Source of the DNA: JBCCFK01 sp965262315 | GTDB taxonomy: Bacteria; Actinomycetota; Acidimicrobiia; Acidimicrobiales; UBA8592 | DNA length: 64,000 nt | Reading direction: 5' to 3' | NCBI GenBank assembly: GCA_965262315.1 | Contig: CBDHFJ010000137.1 | Location: 1 to 64,000 of the forward strand | Part shown: in pieces, positions 1-8,853 of the stretch | Layout of the letters: the number at the start of each line of letters is the position of its first letter | How positions within the stretch are numbered: position 1 is the stretch's first letter | The notes under the pieces: generated by a model | The model's input: only the letters and a program-made list of their open reading frames with translations | Databases searched by the model: none | Told to the model about the DNA's origin: nothing | Program-made: the position numbers and the translations under genes

Positions 1-747
1 CGGGTCGAACGCGGCCGTCACCGTCGTGCCGGCCGTGGCGATGACCGCCAACGGCTCGCGCCCCTCCGACCGTGTGGCGACCACTGCACGCCGTAGCGCG
101 TCGACATCCATCGCGCCGGTCGGATCGGTCGCGATCTCGACGATCGCGTCGCTGCCCATCCCGAGCATCGCGGCGTTCTTGGCGGCCGAGTAGTGGCCCG
201 AGGCCGACACGAAGACGGCGACCGGGGGGCCAGCGACCCCCCTGCGCACGACCTCGGGATCGTTGCGATGCCGAGCCAGCTGCATCGCGATCATCCCGGC
301 CAGCGACCCCCCGGCGCAGAACAGGCCGGGAGCAGGATCATCGGGCCTGACGGAGAACCCGACGAGCCCGGCCAAGCGACCCAACACCGCACGCTCCATG
401 AGGGTGAACACCGGCGCGACCTCGTAGGTGGCGTTGGTGGTGTTCAACACCGCACCGAGGAAGTCACCGACCACGGCGACGGGATCGGGCCCGGCGAAGT
501 TCTGGTTCATGAACCGCGGGTGTGCGGTCCGAGCGGACCGCTCGACGACCTGCTCGACCGCCGCGAGCAAGGCATCGTCTCCGTGCGCGAGGCCCGACTC
601 GAGGCTCAGCCCGACCGAGGACTCGAACAGCGCCGCCAGGTCATCGGGCGACGACTGGACGAGGACGGGGTCGTCACCGCTTGGTGGGTGGAGCAGATGA
701 TGGAGGGCGCGATCGGCGATGCGCTCGACCAGCGAATCACCCGTCAA
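1..747 (-). CDS. Group II PLP-dependent decarboxylase (glutamate/cysteine sulfinate decarboxylase-like), 3' end outside window
   Basis: Translating this strand gives a fold-type I decarboxylase N-terminal half. HPRFMNQNFAGPDP and NATYEVAPVFTLME are the substrate/PLP pocket segments typical of glutamate and cysteine sulfinate decarboxylases. CAGGSLAGM and SASGHYSAAKNAAM follow, the His stacking on PLP, and then ATAGTTVTAAFDP. The frame is open to base 1, so the PLP lysine lies outside. The start is uncertain: TTG at 747 overlaps the anti-sigma stop by 11 bases, and a GTG about 45 bases further upstream is possible. Substrate cannot be decided between glutamate, cysteine sulfinate and aromatic amino acids. 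It probably forms one transcript with the sigma/anti-sigma pair. Confidence 0.8.
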   Translation of the reverse strand, partial: MTGDSLVERIADRALHHLLHPPSGDDPVLVQSSPDDLAALFESSVGLSLESGLAHGDDALLAAVEQVVERSARTAHPRFMNQNFAGPDPVAVVGDFLGAVLNTTNATYEVAPVFTLMERAVLGRLAGLVGFSVRPDDPAPGLFCAGGSLAGMIAMQLARHRNDPEVVRRGVAGPPVAVFVSASGHYSAAKNAAMLGMGSDAIVEIATDPTGAMDVDALRRAVVATRSEGREPLAVIATAGTTVTAAFDP

Positions 748-1345
748 GGCGACCTCGAAGGACGACCATGCCCGAGCTGGCCGGACCGGCACCCTCCTCC
801 TGGATCGTCACCGTGATGATGGGATAGTCGACGCTGGTCACGCCCGCCCACAACTCGATCTCGCCGTCGCCACCTCGCATGTGGAACGTGCCGATCGTGA
901 CCGCCTCGCCGTCGTCGTTGCGGACCCAGCCCTGGTAGTAGGTCCCGGGTTCGGCCGGTGGCAGGGAGCTGACGTCGAGGATCACGCGCAGGCCAGACTG
1001 CAAGTCTTCCAACTCGGCCTCGGCGGCGGCGCCCGGAGCCAGATCGGTGCCGGCGAGCGCCACGGCGGTGGCATCGTCGTCTGTGGGGACCAACACCGCG
1101 ATCCCGACGCCGACGACCAGGAACAGCGCCGCAACAGCGGCGATGATCCTGAGATGGCGGCGGTCGCCTCGGCCCGGGGCGGGCGGTGCCATCGGTCGAA
1201 CCGAGGCCTCCGCCGTGATCTGGGACACGATGAAGTCTTCGACCCCGGCGTCGGGCTCGTCCCAGACCGTGGCCGATCCGAGCATGGCGGCGAGCGCGTC
1301 GAGCTCGGCATCGGGCAGTTCAGGGGGGTCGACTGGGCTCGTCAT
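737..1345 (-). CDS. Anti-sigma factor, RskA-like, single-pass membrane protein
   Basis: The predicted protein has 202 residues. A short acidic N-terminal cytoplasmic part (start MTSPVDPPELP) is followed by one membrane segment around IIAAVAALFLVVGVGIAVL. The outer domain contains YYQGWVRNDDGEAVTIGTF, the hallmark of the anti-sigma-K factor RskA C-terminal family. The start ATG overlaps the sigma-factor stop as ATGA, so the two are translationally coupled. It is inferred to hold the upstream ECF sigma factor inactive until an extracytoplasmic signal arrives. The ordinary zinc-finger anti-sigma motif was not seen. Confidence 0.8.
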   Translation of the reverse strand: MTSPVDPPELPDAELDALAAMLGSATVWDEPDAGVEDFIVSQITAEASVRPMAPPAPGRGDRRHLRIIAAVAALFLVVGVGIAVLVPTDDDATAVALAGTDLAPGAAAEAELEDLQSGLRVILDVSSLPPAEPGTYYQGWVRNDDGEAVTIGTFHMRGGDGEIELWAGVTSVDYPIITVTIQEEGAGPASSGMVVLRGRLDG

Positions 1346-1931
1346 CGTGGTGCTCCACCTCCCTCTACGTCCGAAGTCGGCGTTTGGTTCTCGAAAATCA
1401 GGTGTCGAAGCGCTGCGGCGAGGCGACGGTGCGCCCGGTTGGCTCGTGACTTCACCGTCCCGAGCGGCACGTCGAGCGCTTGCGAGATCTCGGCCTGAGT
1501 CATGCCGTCGAGGTGGGCCAGCTTCATCACCACCCGTTCGTCGGGCGGAAGATCGTCGATGGCGCGGCGGATCTCGAACGCCTCCCAGGTCCGTTCGAAC
1601 GACAGCGGCGTCACCGCGACGTCGGTCTCGGGGCGTGATCACCCCTGGTGGGGCGCTTCTCGGCCCGGAGGACGTCGATGGCCGTGCGCCGCGCGATCGA
1701 GTACAGCCACGGGGCGAGCTCACGGTCTGCGTCGAAGGTCGAGGCGGCGCGCCAGGCCTTCACGAACGTCTGCTGAACTGCGTCGGCGCGGAGCTCGGGG
1801 TCGCTGATCACCGAGGCGACCACGGTCTGGACCGGCCCCGAGAACTTCCGGTAGATGGTCCGAACGGCGTCGGGATCCCCGGTGCGGAACGCCTCCAGCG
1901 TCGTCTGCACCCGCACATCCTGGCAGACCAC
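1342..1931 (-). CDS. ECF RNA polymerase sigma factor, split by an apparent single-base deletion
   Basis: Sigma-70 region 2 is in one frame (EAFRTGDPDAVRTIYRKF, then AVQQTFVKAWRAASTF and APWLYSIARRTAIDVLRAEK). Region 4 is in the next frame (RRAIDDLPPDERVVMKL, then MTQAEISQALDVPLGTVKSR). The first frame stops at 1611 and the second is open back through it. Adding one base near 1633-1637, in a GCCCC run, would join them into a normal ECF protein of about 196 residues. Start is GTG 1931, or another GTG a few codons in. Either sequencing error or a recently broken gene; the intact downstream anti-sigma gene favours error. Confidence 0.75.
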
Positions 1932-1980
1932 CGGCCCAAGCCTTCAACCCGGTCCGGTCGCCGAAGCATCACGTCGCACG

Positions 1981-1993
1981 TGACGGACCGTCA
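1981..1993. promoter_or_regulatory. Short palindrome between sigma factor and mttB-like gene
   Basis: TGACGGACCGTCA is a perfect 13-base palindrome in the 110-base divergent space. Its position would suit an operator for either gene. No protein can be assigned to it, and a chance match is possible at this GC content. Confidence 0.25.
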
Positions 1994-2041
1994 TGGAGCA
2001 GACAGGCACCATGACAGGGTCGATTGGTACGTTCGGCGCTC

Positions 2042-3598
2042 ATGACGGACGCGCCGCGAGCCAGGAGAGGACGCCGGAGCGGCCGCCCCCGCGGCCAGGG
2101 GCGCGACCTCGCGGCCGAGCAGCGGCCCTACGCCCAACCGCGCATGCACTATTCGCCGATCGCTGCGGTGTCCGAGGACGAGTTGGAGGCGATCCACGAA
2201 GCCAGCCTGATCGTCCTCCGTGACACCGGGATCGAGTTCCTCCATCCCGGAGCGCGACGGATCCTCGCCGGGGCCGGCGCCGACGTGAACGAGGACACGC
2301 TCCGCGTCCGGTTCGATCCCGACCTGGTGCTGGAATGGGTCGGACATGCGCCGTCGCAGTTCACGCTGCACGGACGTTCACCCCAGCGTGACCTGACGAT
2401 CGGCGGCGACGTGCTCACGTACTCCTCGGTGGCCAGCGCACCCCACGCGGTCACCCTGGACGGCCGCCGGGTCACCGGCAACCGCGAGGAGTTCCAGGGG
2501 CTGGTCAAGCTCGCCCACACCTTGAACGCCGTGCACAACTTCGCGGGCGGCTATCCGGTGGAGCCCGTCGACATCCACGCGTCGGTCCGACACCTCGAGG
2601 CCACCTACGACCTGCTGACGCTGACGGACAAGAACTTCATGGTCTACAGCCTGGGTGCGCAGCGGAACCTCGACGCCATCGAGATGGTCCGCATCGCCCG
2701 CGGCATCTCCGAGGACGAGGTCGACCAACAGCCCTGCATCCAGACCGTGATCAACGCCAACAGCCCGCTGCGCTACGACACCCCGATGCTCGAGGGGATC
2801 ATGGAGATGTCGCGGCGGAACCAGTTCGTGATCATCACCCCGTTCACACTGGCAGGGGCGATGGCGCCGATCACGATCGCGGGCGCGGTGGTGCAGCAGA
2901 ACGCGGAGGCACTGGCAGGCGTGGCCTTCACCCAGATGGTGCGACCCGGCTCGCCGGTCGCCTACGGCGGGTTCACCTCCAACGTCGACATGCGCTCCGG
3001 CTCCCCTGCCTTCGGCACCCCCGAATACGCCAAGGCCGCGCTGCTCGGCGGCCAACTCGCACGCAAGTACGGCCTGCCGTACCGGTCGTCCAACGTGAGC
3101 GCGTCCAACGCCGTCGACGCGCAGGCGGGCTACGAGTCCACCTGGGCCCTGTGGGGCGCGGTGATGGGCGGGGCCAACATCATCATGCACGGCGCCGGCT
3201 GGATGGAGGGCGGCCTCCACGCCAGCTACGAGAAGATGGTGATCGACGCCGACCTCCTCTCCATGGTGAGCGCGTTCCTCGAACCGGTCGAGGTCACCGC
3301 CGACAGCCTCGCGGTCGAGGTGATCGACTCGGTCGGCCCGGGTGGCCACTTCTTCGGCACCGACCACACCCAGGCCCGCTACACCACCGAGTTCTTCTCG
3401 CCCTTCGTCAGCGACTGGCGCAACTGGGAGAGCTGGACCGACGCCGGCAGTCCCAATGCCGCCGAGCGTGCCAACAAGGTCGCCCGCCAGCTGTTGGACT
3501 CCTACGAGAAGCCCGACCTGGACGACGACATCCATGCCGAGCTCCGCGAGTTCGTCGACCGCCGCATCGCCGAGGGCGGCGTCGAGACCGACTTCTGA
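2042..3598 (+). CDS. Trimethylamine methyltransferase MttB family protein, non-pyrrolysine type
   Basis: A 518-residue member of the MttB superfamily of corrinoid-dependent methyltransferases. Features seen are a conserved N-terminal MHYSPIAAVSEDELEAIHEA, then GGYPVEP, TLAGAMAPITIAGAVVQQNA, SPVAYGGFTSNVDMRSGSP and YESTWALWGAVMGGAN with HGAGWMEGGL. The frame has no internal amber codon, so it belongs with the non-pyrrolysine members, some of which (MtgB) act on glycine betaine. No corrinoid protein or reactivase gene is nearby. It lies 19 bases before a dimethylglycine dehydrogenase-like gene, so a role in quaternary amine demethylation is inferred. Start taken at ATG 2042, a few codons inside the longest frame. 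Confidence 0.85.
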   Translation: MTDAPRARRGRRSGRPRGQGRDLAAEQRPYAQPRMHYSPIAAVSEDELEAIHEASLIVLRDTGIEFLHPGARRILAGAGADVNEDTLRVRFDPDLVLEWVGHAPSQFTLHGRSPQRDLTIGGDVLTYSSVASAPHAVTLDGRRVTGNREEFQGLVKLAHTLNAVHNFAGGYPVEPVDIHASVRHLEATYDLLTLTDKNFMVYSLGAQRNLDAIEMVRIARGISEDEVDQQPCIQTVINANSPLRYDTPMLEGIMEMSRRNQFVIITPFTLAGAMAPITIAGAVVQQNAEALAGVAFTQMVRPGSPVAYGGFTSNVDMRSGSPAFGTPEYAKAALLGGQLARKYGLPYRSSNVSASNAVDAQAGYESTWALWGAVMGGANIIMHGAGWMEGGLHASYEKMVIDADLLSMVSAFLEPVEVTADSLAVEVIDSVGPGGHFFGTDHTQARYTTEFFSPFVSDWRNWESWTDAGSPNAAERANKVARQLLDSYEKPDLDDDIHAELREFVDRRIAEGGVETDF

Positions 3599-3617
3599 CC
3601 CCAAGGAACCCCTGACC

Positions 3618-6142
3618 ATGAAGAGCAACGCACAGGTGGTGGTGATCGGCGGCGGGGTCGTCGGTGCCTCCGTCCTCTACCACCTCACCAAGGCCGGCTG
3701 GACCGACGTGGTCCTGGTCGAGCGCACCGAGCTGACCGCCGGGTCCACCTGGCACTCCGCCGGTGGCATGCACACGCTCAACGGCGACCCCAACGTGGCC
3801 AAGCTGCAGCAGTACACGATCGAGCTCTACAAGGAGATCGAGGAGGTCTCGGGGCAGGACTGTGGCATCCACATCACCGGCGGCGTGATGCTGGCGGACA
3901 CGCCGGAGCGCATGGACTGGCTGCGCATGGCCCATGCCCGCGGCCGCTACCTGGGCATGGAGACCGAGCTGATCTCGGTGGCCGAGGCCAAGGAGTACCT
4001 CCCCATCTTCGAGGAGCAGTACTTCGTCGGCGCGATGTACGACGCGCACGAGGGCCACGTCGACCCGTCCGGCGTCACCCACGCCTACGCCAAAGCGGCG
4101 CGTCAGGCCGGCGCCGAGGTCCACCGCAACACTTGGGCCCGCGACATCACCCGCCGAGCCGACGGCCACTGGGACGTGCACCTCATCAAGACCGACACCG
4201 GCGACGACATCGGCACCATCACGTGCGAACACGTCGTCAACGCAGGTGGGCTGTGGGCGCGGGAGATCGGCCGCATGGTGGGCCTGGAGCTCCCGGTCCT
4301 GGCGATGGCGCACCAGTACCTGCTGACCGAGGAGATCCCCGAGGTCGCCGAGTACAACGAGGCCACCGGCCACCAGATGCTGCACAGCATCGACTTCGCC
4401 GGCGAGATCTACATGCGTCAGGAGGGCAGCGGCCTCCTCCTCGGAACCTACGAGCACAACGGCATTCCGTGGTCGCCCACGCAGACCCCGTGGGACTTCG
4501 GAATGCAGCTGCTGACACCCGACCTCGACCAGATCGCCGGCAACCTCGAGGTGGCCTTCAAGCACTTCCCGATCTTCGAAGAGGCCGGCATCAAGCAGGT
4601 CATCAACGGGCCGTTCACCTTCTCCCCCGACGGCAACCCGCTGCTCGGCCCGGTCCGGGGCTTGCCGGGCTTCTGGTCTGCGTGCGCCGTCATGGCGGGC
4701 CTGTCCCAGGGCGGCGGCGTGGGCCTGGCGCTGGCGAACTGGATGGTCGACGGCGACCCGGGCTTCGACGTCTGGGGCATGGACATCGCCCGCTACGGCG
4801 ACTGGGCCAACCTCAGCTACACCAACGCCAAGGTGCGCGAGAACTACGGCCGCCGGTTCCGGATCCAGTTCCCCAACGAGTTCCTGCCCGAAGGTCGCCC
4901 GCTCCAGACCTCGCCGATCTACGACAAGCTCTGTGGCCACAACGCCGTGTGGGGCGACGGCTACGGGCTCGAGTCGGCGCTGTGGTTCCAGGAACCCGGC
5001 AAGGACCCGGTCGAGGACGTCACCTTCGCCCGCTCGAACGCGTGGGATCAGGTGCGCGCCGAGACCCAGGCCGTCCGGGCCGGGGTCGGCATGATGGAGA
5101 CCACGGGCTTCGCGAAGTTCGAGTTCAGCGGACCCGGTGCTCGCGACTACCTGAACCGGTTGTTCACCAACACGCTCCCCAAGGCCGGGCGCATGGTGCT
5201 GGCGCCGATGGTCAACGAGGGCGGCAAGCTCATCGGCGACCTGACCGTGGCGTGCCTGGGCCCGGCCTCGGGGCTCGCCGAGGGCCCGGCGTCGACGGTC
5301 ACCGGTGGGGCCACCGGCAACGTCGACCACGCCGAGCGCTTCGTGGTCTTCGGGTCAGGCATCGCCGAGCGCTACTACGAGCGCTGGTTCGACCAGCATC
5401 TGCCCACCGATGGCTCGGTGTCGTATCGCACGCACTCGTGGGAGGTCTGTGGCCTCTCGATCGCCGGGCCCGACGCCCGCGAACTGCTGTCTCGGGTGAC
5501 CGACACCGACGTGTCCGCCGAGGCGTTCCGCTTCATGGACTTCCGCCGCATGGACGTGGGCTGGGCGCCGGTCTGGTGCGGCCGCGTGACCTACACGGGC
5601 GACCTCGGCTATGAGTTCTGGATGCCGGCGTCGTCCAGCGTTACGTGTTCGACCAGCTGATGCACGCGGGTGAGGACCTCGGCCTGCGGCTGTTCGGCCT
5701 GCACGCGCTCAACTCGCTCCGCCTCGACAAGGGCTTCGGCTCCTGGGCTCGGGAGTTCCGCCCGCTCTACACCCCGTTCGAGGCCGGGCTCGACCGGTTC
5801 GTGAAGCTGACCGAGAAGAAGGGCGACTTCATCGGCCGCGCCGCGCTGGAACAGGCGGCCGCCGACGGCCCCACGCTGCGACTGCTGACGTGGACCGTCG
5901 ACGCCGACGGGGCCGACGTGATCGGCGACGAGCCGATCTGGCACGACGGCGAGGTCGTGGGCTGGGTCACCAGCGGCGGGTACAGCCACCACATGGATCA
6001 GTCGGTCGCGCTGGGGTACGTGCCCGCGGCACTCGAGGCGGCGGGCGGCGCATTCGAGATCGAGATCGTCGGCGATCGCCGCACCGCCACCCTCGTCGAC
6101 GGCTGCCTCTGGGACCCGAACGCCGAACGCATGCGCGGCTGA
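3618..6142 (+). CDS. FAD-dependent dimethylglycine/sarcosine dehydrogenase-like protein with GcvT domain, frameshifted
   Basis: N-terminal DAO-type FAD domain with VVVIGGGVVGASVLYHL and GSTWHSAGGMH; the His in WHSAGG corresponds to the covalent FAD site of dimethylglycine dehydrogenase. The middle ends in NGPFTFSPDGNPLLGP. A folate-binding GcvT-like part follows (GLHALNSLRLDKGFGSW, GRAALEQAAADGPTLRLL). The first frame hits a stop at 5660 while the rest continues one frame over from about 5625. One added base near 5632 restores about 841 residues, the normal family length, and reads ASVQRYVFDQLMHAG. Likely oxidises an N-methyl amine made by the upstream methyltransferase pathway and hands the carbon to tetrahydrofolate. 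Exact substrate unknown. Confidence 0.85.
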
Positions 6143-6165
6143 CCTTCGCCCGGCTGACCCCAACG

Positions 6166-6336
6166 ACCGCCGTACCATCCGGTGCCAGGCACCAACAGGT
6201 ACACCGAGACGACGAACCGAGGACCCGACCACCGCCGTACCATCCGGTGCCAGGCACCAACAGGTACACCGAGACGACGAACCGAGGACCCGACCACCGC
6301 CGTACCATCCGGTGCCAGGCACCAACAGGTACACCG
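6166..6336. repeat. 65-bp tandem array (2.6 copies) carrying a GGTGCC-A-GGCACC hairpin
   Basis: Three copies of GGTGCCAGGCACC start at 6181, 6246 and 6311, exactly 65 bases apart, with identical flanks. In each copy an outer stem GTACC/GGTAC brackets the inner palindrome, giving a nested hairpin. The unit is not a multiple of three and lies just after the dehydrogenase stop. It belongs with a single diverged copy near 52.05 kb. The space 6143-6696 has no intact gene, only this array and a decayed gene fragment. Confidence 0.85.
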
Positions 6337-6337
6337 T

Positions 6338-6452
6338 GCCGCGCTGCGCTGGAACAGGCGGCCGACAACGACGCTGCGACTGGCCATCTGGACCGTCGAT
6401 GCCGACCACGGCAACGTCATCGACGACGTCGTGGGCTGGCTCACCAGCGTCC
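6338..6452 (+). pseudogene. Decayed duplicate of the GcvT-domain part of the upstream dehydrogenase
   Basis: Bases 6338-6452 match 5840-5975 of the preceding gene with substitutions and one 24-base loss. The surviving translation TLRLAIWTVDADHGNVI parallels TLRLLTWTVDADGADVI of the parent. The part that should encode EPIWHDGE is missing, and VVGWLTS resumes. No start codon or full domain remains. It begins directly at the edge of the 65-bp array, suggesting one rearrangement made both. Confidence 0.75.
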
Positions 6453-6696
6453 TGAGGGGCGAGGTCCATACTCGCGAGTCTGGATCAACGGCCAGGGATG
6501 CGACCCGAAGACGGCCAACACCCACCTCCAGGTCGCGGCGGACGGGTCCGTCGACGTCGACTGGCCACCCTACGGAAGCTGACGTGGTGGCGACCGGGCG
6601 GTCCCGGCAACCGCATTGTCGGGGGCTGAGAATCGCTCTCATGGCGGCCGACGGCGTCGGCCTGTCAGGCTGCTGCCATCCAACGAGGAGGACCCC

Positions 6697-7719
6697 ATGC
6701 AGGCAGCACGCGTCGTCGACGGTGAGCTCACCATCGCCCAGGACCTGGACGTTCCGACACCCGGCGCGGACGAGGCCCGCGTCCGCATCACCAGCGCTGG
6801 TGTCTGCCACTCCGACCTCCACCTGGTGAAGGGCCACTGGTTCGGCCTGCAGATCCCCGAGGTCGGCCACGAGGCCATCGGCATCGTCGAGGAACTGGGC
6901 ACGGGCGCCGAGCGGTTCATCAACGTCGGCGACCGCGTGATCCTCGGGCTCGGCGGCACCGGTGGCGGCTACTGGTGTGGCGCCTGCATCCACTGCCTGG
7001 GCGGCGAGCCCCGACTGTGCGACCAAGGTGCCGGGATCATGGGCCTGTTCGCGGAGCAATTCTGCGTGTACGCCAAGTCGCTCGTGGTCCTGCCCGACTC
7101 GATCCCCGACGACGAAGCGCCACTGGCGTGCGGAGGCCTCACCGCGTACGGCGCGGTCAAGAAGCTCACCAAGCACAACATCGGGCCGGGTTCGACCATC
7201 GCGGTGATCGGTGCCGCGGGCGGCCTCGGCCACTACGCGGTCCAGCTGCTCAAGGCGTTCGGGTACAAGGTCGTGGGCGTCGACATCGGCGAGGAGAAGC
7301 TGGCGTTCGTCAAGGGCATCGGCGCCGACCAGGCCGTCGAGCCCGCCGAAGCCGAGGCCATGGGCGCCGCCGGTGGCGTCGACGCCACGCTCGTCTTCAC
7401 TGCGGTCAAGGCGGGCTTCGACCTCGCCATCAACATGCTCCGCAAGGGCGGCCTGTTCGTGGCGGTCGGCATCCCGCCCACCAGCGAGGGCAACATCGAG
7501 ATCAACCCGATGATCTTCTTCTCGAAGGCGATCACCATGATCTACTCGGGCGTCGGCACGGTGCAGGACATGCGCGAGCTGGTGGCACTGGCCGCCGACG
7601 GCAAGGTCAAGAGCCACATCGGCCGCACGGGAGCACTCAGCGAGCTGCCTGCCGTCCTCGACGAGCTCGAGGAAGGCGCCTACGTCGGCCGCGCCGTGAT
7701 CACCGACCTGAGCAGCTGA
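6697..7719 (+). CDS. Zinc-dependent NAD(P) alcohol dehydrogenase (MDR family)
   Basis: 340 residues, standard for the family. Catalytic zinc motif GVCHSDLHLVKGHW and GHEAIGIV; structural zinc loop CGACIHCLGGEPRLC; Rossmann motif GAAGGLGHYAVQLL with acidic VDIGEEK after strand two, which favours NAD. Start is ATG 6697 with GAGGAG six bases upstream; the longer frame is discarded because it runs into the pseudogene region. Oxidises or reduces an unknown alcohol/aldehyde. It stands alone between the repeat region and an opposing gene. Confidence 0.92.
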   Translation: MQAARVVDGELTIAQDLDVPTPGADEARVRITSAGVCHSDLHLVKGHWFGLQIPEVGHEAIGIVEELGTGAERFINVGDRVILGLGGTGGGYWCGACIHCLGGEPRLCDQGAGIMGLFAEQFCVYAKSLVVLPDSIPDDEAPLACGGLTAYGAVKKLTKHNIGPGSTIAVIGAAGGLGHYAVQLLKAFGYKVVGVDIGEEKLAFVKGIGADQAVEPAEAEAMGAAGGVDATLVFTAVKAGFDLAINMLRKGGLFVAVGIPPTSEGNIEINPMIFFSKAITMIYSGVGTVQDMRELVALAADGKVKSHIGRTGALSELPAVLDELEEGAYVGRAVITDLSS

Positions 7720-7786
7720 CGGCAGCGACCCCCTGGTCAGACCCGGCTGTCCGAACCCTGGAACCCGAGCGAGGTCTGTCCCCGCT

Positions 7787-8764
7787 CTAACCCGTGGCGG
7801 CCTCGATGTAGGTGGTCAGCTCACGCTCGATGTCGGGGCCGGCGGGCTGGTAGACGATCTCGGTGATGCCGGCGGCCTCCTGTTGGGCCAGGATCTCGCG
7901 CAGCTGCGCCGGCGACCAGGCCACGCCCATCATCGCCATGACCTCGGGGGTGATGACCGCCTTGTCGCGCTCGTTCACACCGACCAGGTGCAGGTCGTGG
8001 ATGGCCAGATGACGCTCGTCGGCAGGGACTTCCTCGTAGGCGGCCTGCCACTCGGCGCCTCCCGGCAGGTTCTCGACACCCATCTGGTTCTCGGCGAAGA
8101 AGTGGTAGCCGACGGCGGCGGAGTGGCCGGCGGCCTCGAAGACTCGCGGCGACGACGTGTCCTCGCCCTCGTCGAGCACGGTGCCGCTGGTCAACGCGGC
8201 CTGCCACGCCACGCCGGCCTCCGGGGCGCCACCCGCCACGATCACCCCTTGGGCCACCGCGCGAGCGACAGCCTGGCCCTTGGGGCCGGCGGCACCCATC
8301 ACGAACGGGACATCGATCGGTCGCTGCGGACCGAACCCGTCCGGATGCAGCATGCCGATCTTGGAGCCCTCCCACACCGGCGTGGCACCCGCGAGAAGGG
8401 CCTGTACGCACTCGACCCACGCCTGGACGTCGGCCCAGCGCAGCGGCTTCTGCCCCAGCGCGAAGCGGCCGGTGAAGCCGCTGCCCACGCCCACGTGCAC
8501 GCGCTCGGCGCCGGCGATGTCGACCAACGTGGCGATCGCCGCGGCCGTGGTCATCGGGTGACGCAACGACGGGATCAGCACGCCGGGGCCCAGTCCGATG
8601 CGCGACGTTCGCTCGGCGGCCCGACACAGCTGCACCCACACGTCGGGGTACAAGGCCGGCGAGTCGTACAGCCACGCCCGCTCGTACCCCAACTCCTCGG
8701 CCAGGACCACGTGGTCCGGGGTGTCCATCGAGGTCGCGAATGCGCAGGAGATCGTCAGAGCCAT
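7787..8764 (-). CDS. F420-dependent LLM-class oxidoreductase
   Basis: 325 residues with the luciferase-like TIM barrel pattern: start MALTISCAFATSMDTPDHVV, then YDSPALYPDVWVQLC, IGLGPGVLIPSLRHPMTTA and VGVGSGFTGRFALGQ. C-terminal GITEIVYQPAGPDIEREL is typical of the methylenetetrahydromethanopterin reductase-like branch that uses F420. Substrate unknown. Faces away from the TauD gene across an 89-base space that holds nested CACCT/AGGTG and CGGTG/CACCG arms at 8805-8835. Confidence 0.88.
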   Translation of the reverse strand: MALTISCAFATSMDTPDHVVLAEELGYERAWLYDSPALYPDVWVQLCRAAERTSRIGLGPGVLIPSLRHPMTTAAAIATLVDIAGAERVHVGVGSGFTGRFALGQKPLRWADVQAWVECVQALLAGATPVWEGSKIGMLHPDGFGPQRPIDVPFVMGAAGPKGQAVARAVAQGVIVAGGAPEAGVAWQAALTSGTVLDEGEDTSSPRVFEAAGHSAAVGYHFFAENQMGVENLPGGAEWQAAYEEVPADERHLAIHDLHLVGVNERDKAVITPEVMAMMGVAWSPAQLREILAQQEAAGITEIVYQPAGPDIERELTTYIEAATG

Positions 8765-8853
8765 GGGGAGTTCCTAGCAGCCTGCTGCCCACCTCGGGAT
8801 GTCTCACCTGGGCGTCGGTGGTACACCGGTAGGTGACAGATCGAGGGGGACCG

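Noticed and set aside
2042..3598. Pyrrolysine-containing MttB
   Set aside because: The frame has no internal TAG and no Pyl genes are present; it belongs with non-pyrrolysine homologues.
3618..6142. DMSP demethylase DmdA, because of the GcvT domain near a DddP-like gene
   Set aside because: A full FAD domain with the covalent-His motif precedes the GcvT part, as in dimethylglycine/sarcosine dehydrogenases; DmdA lacks it.
6166..6336. CRISPR array
   Set aside because: Adjacent identical 65-base units without variable spacers, only 2.6 copies and no cas genes.
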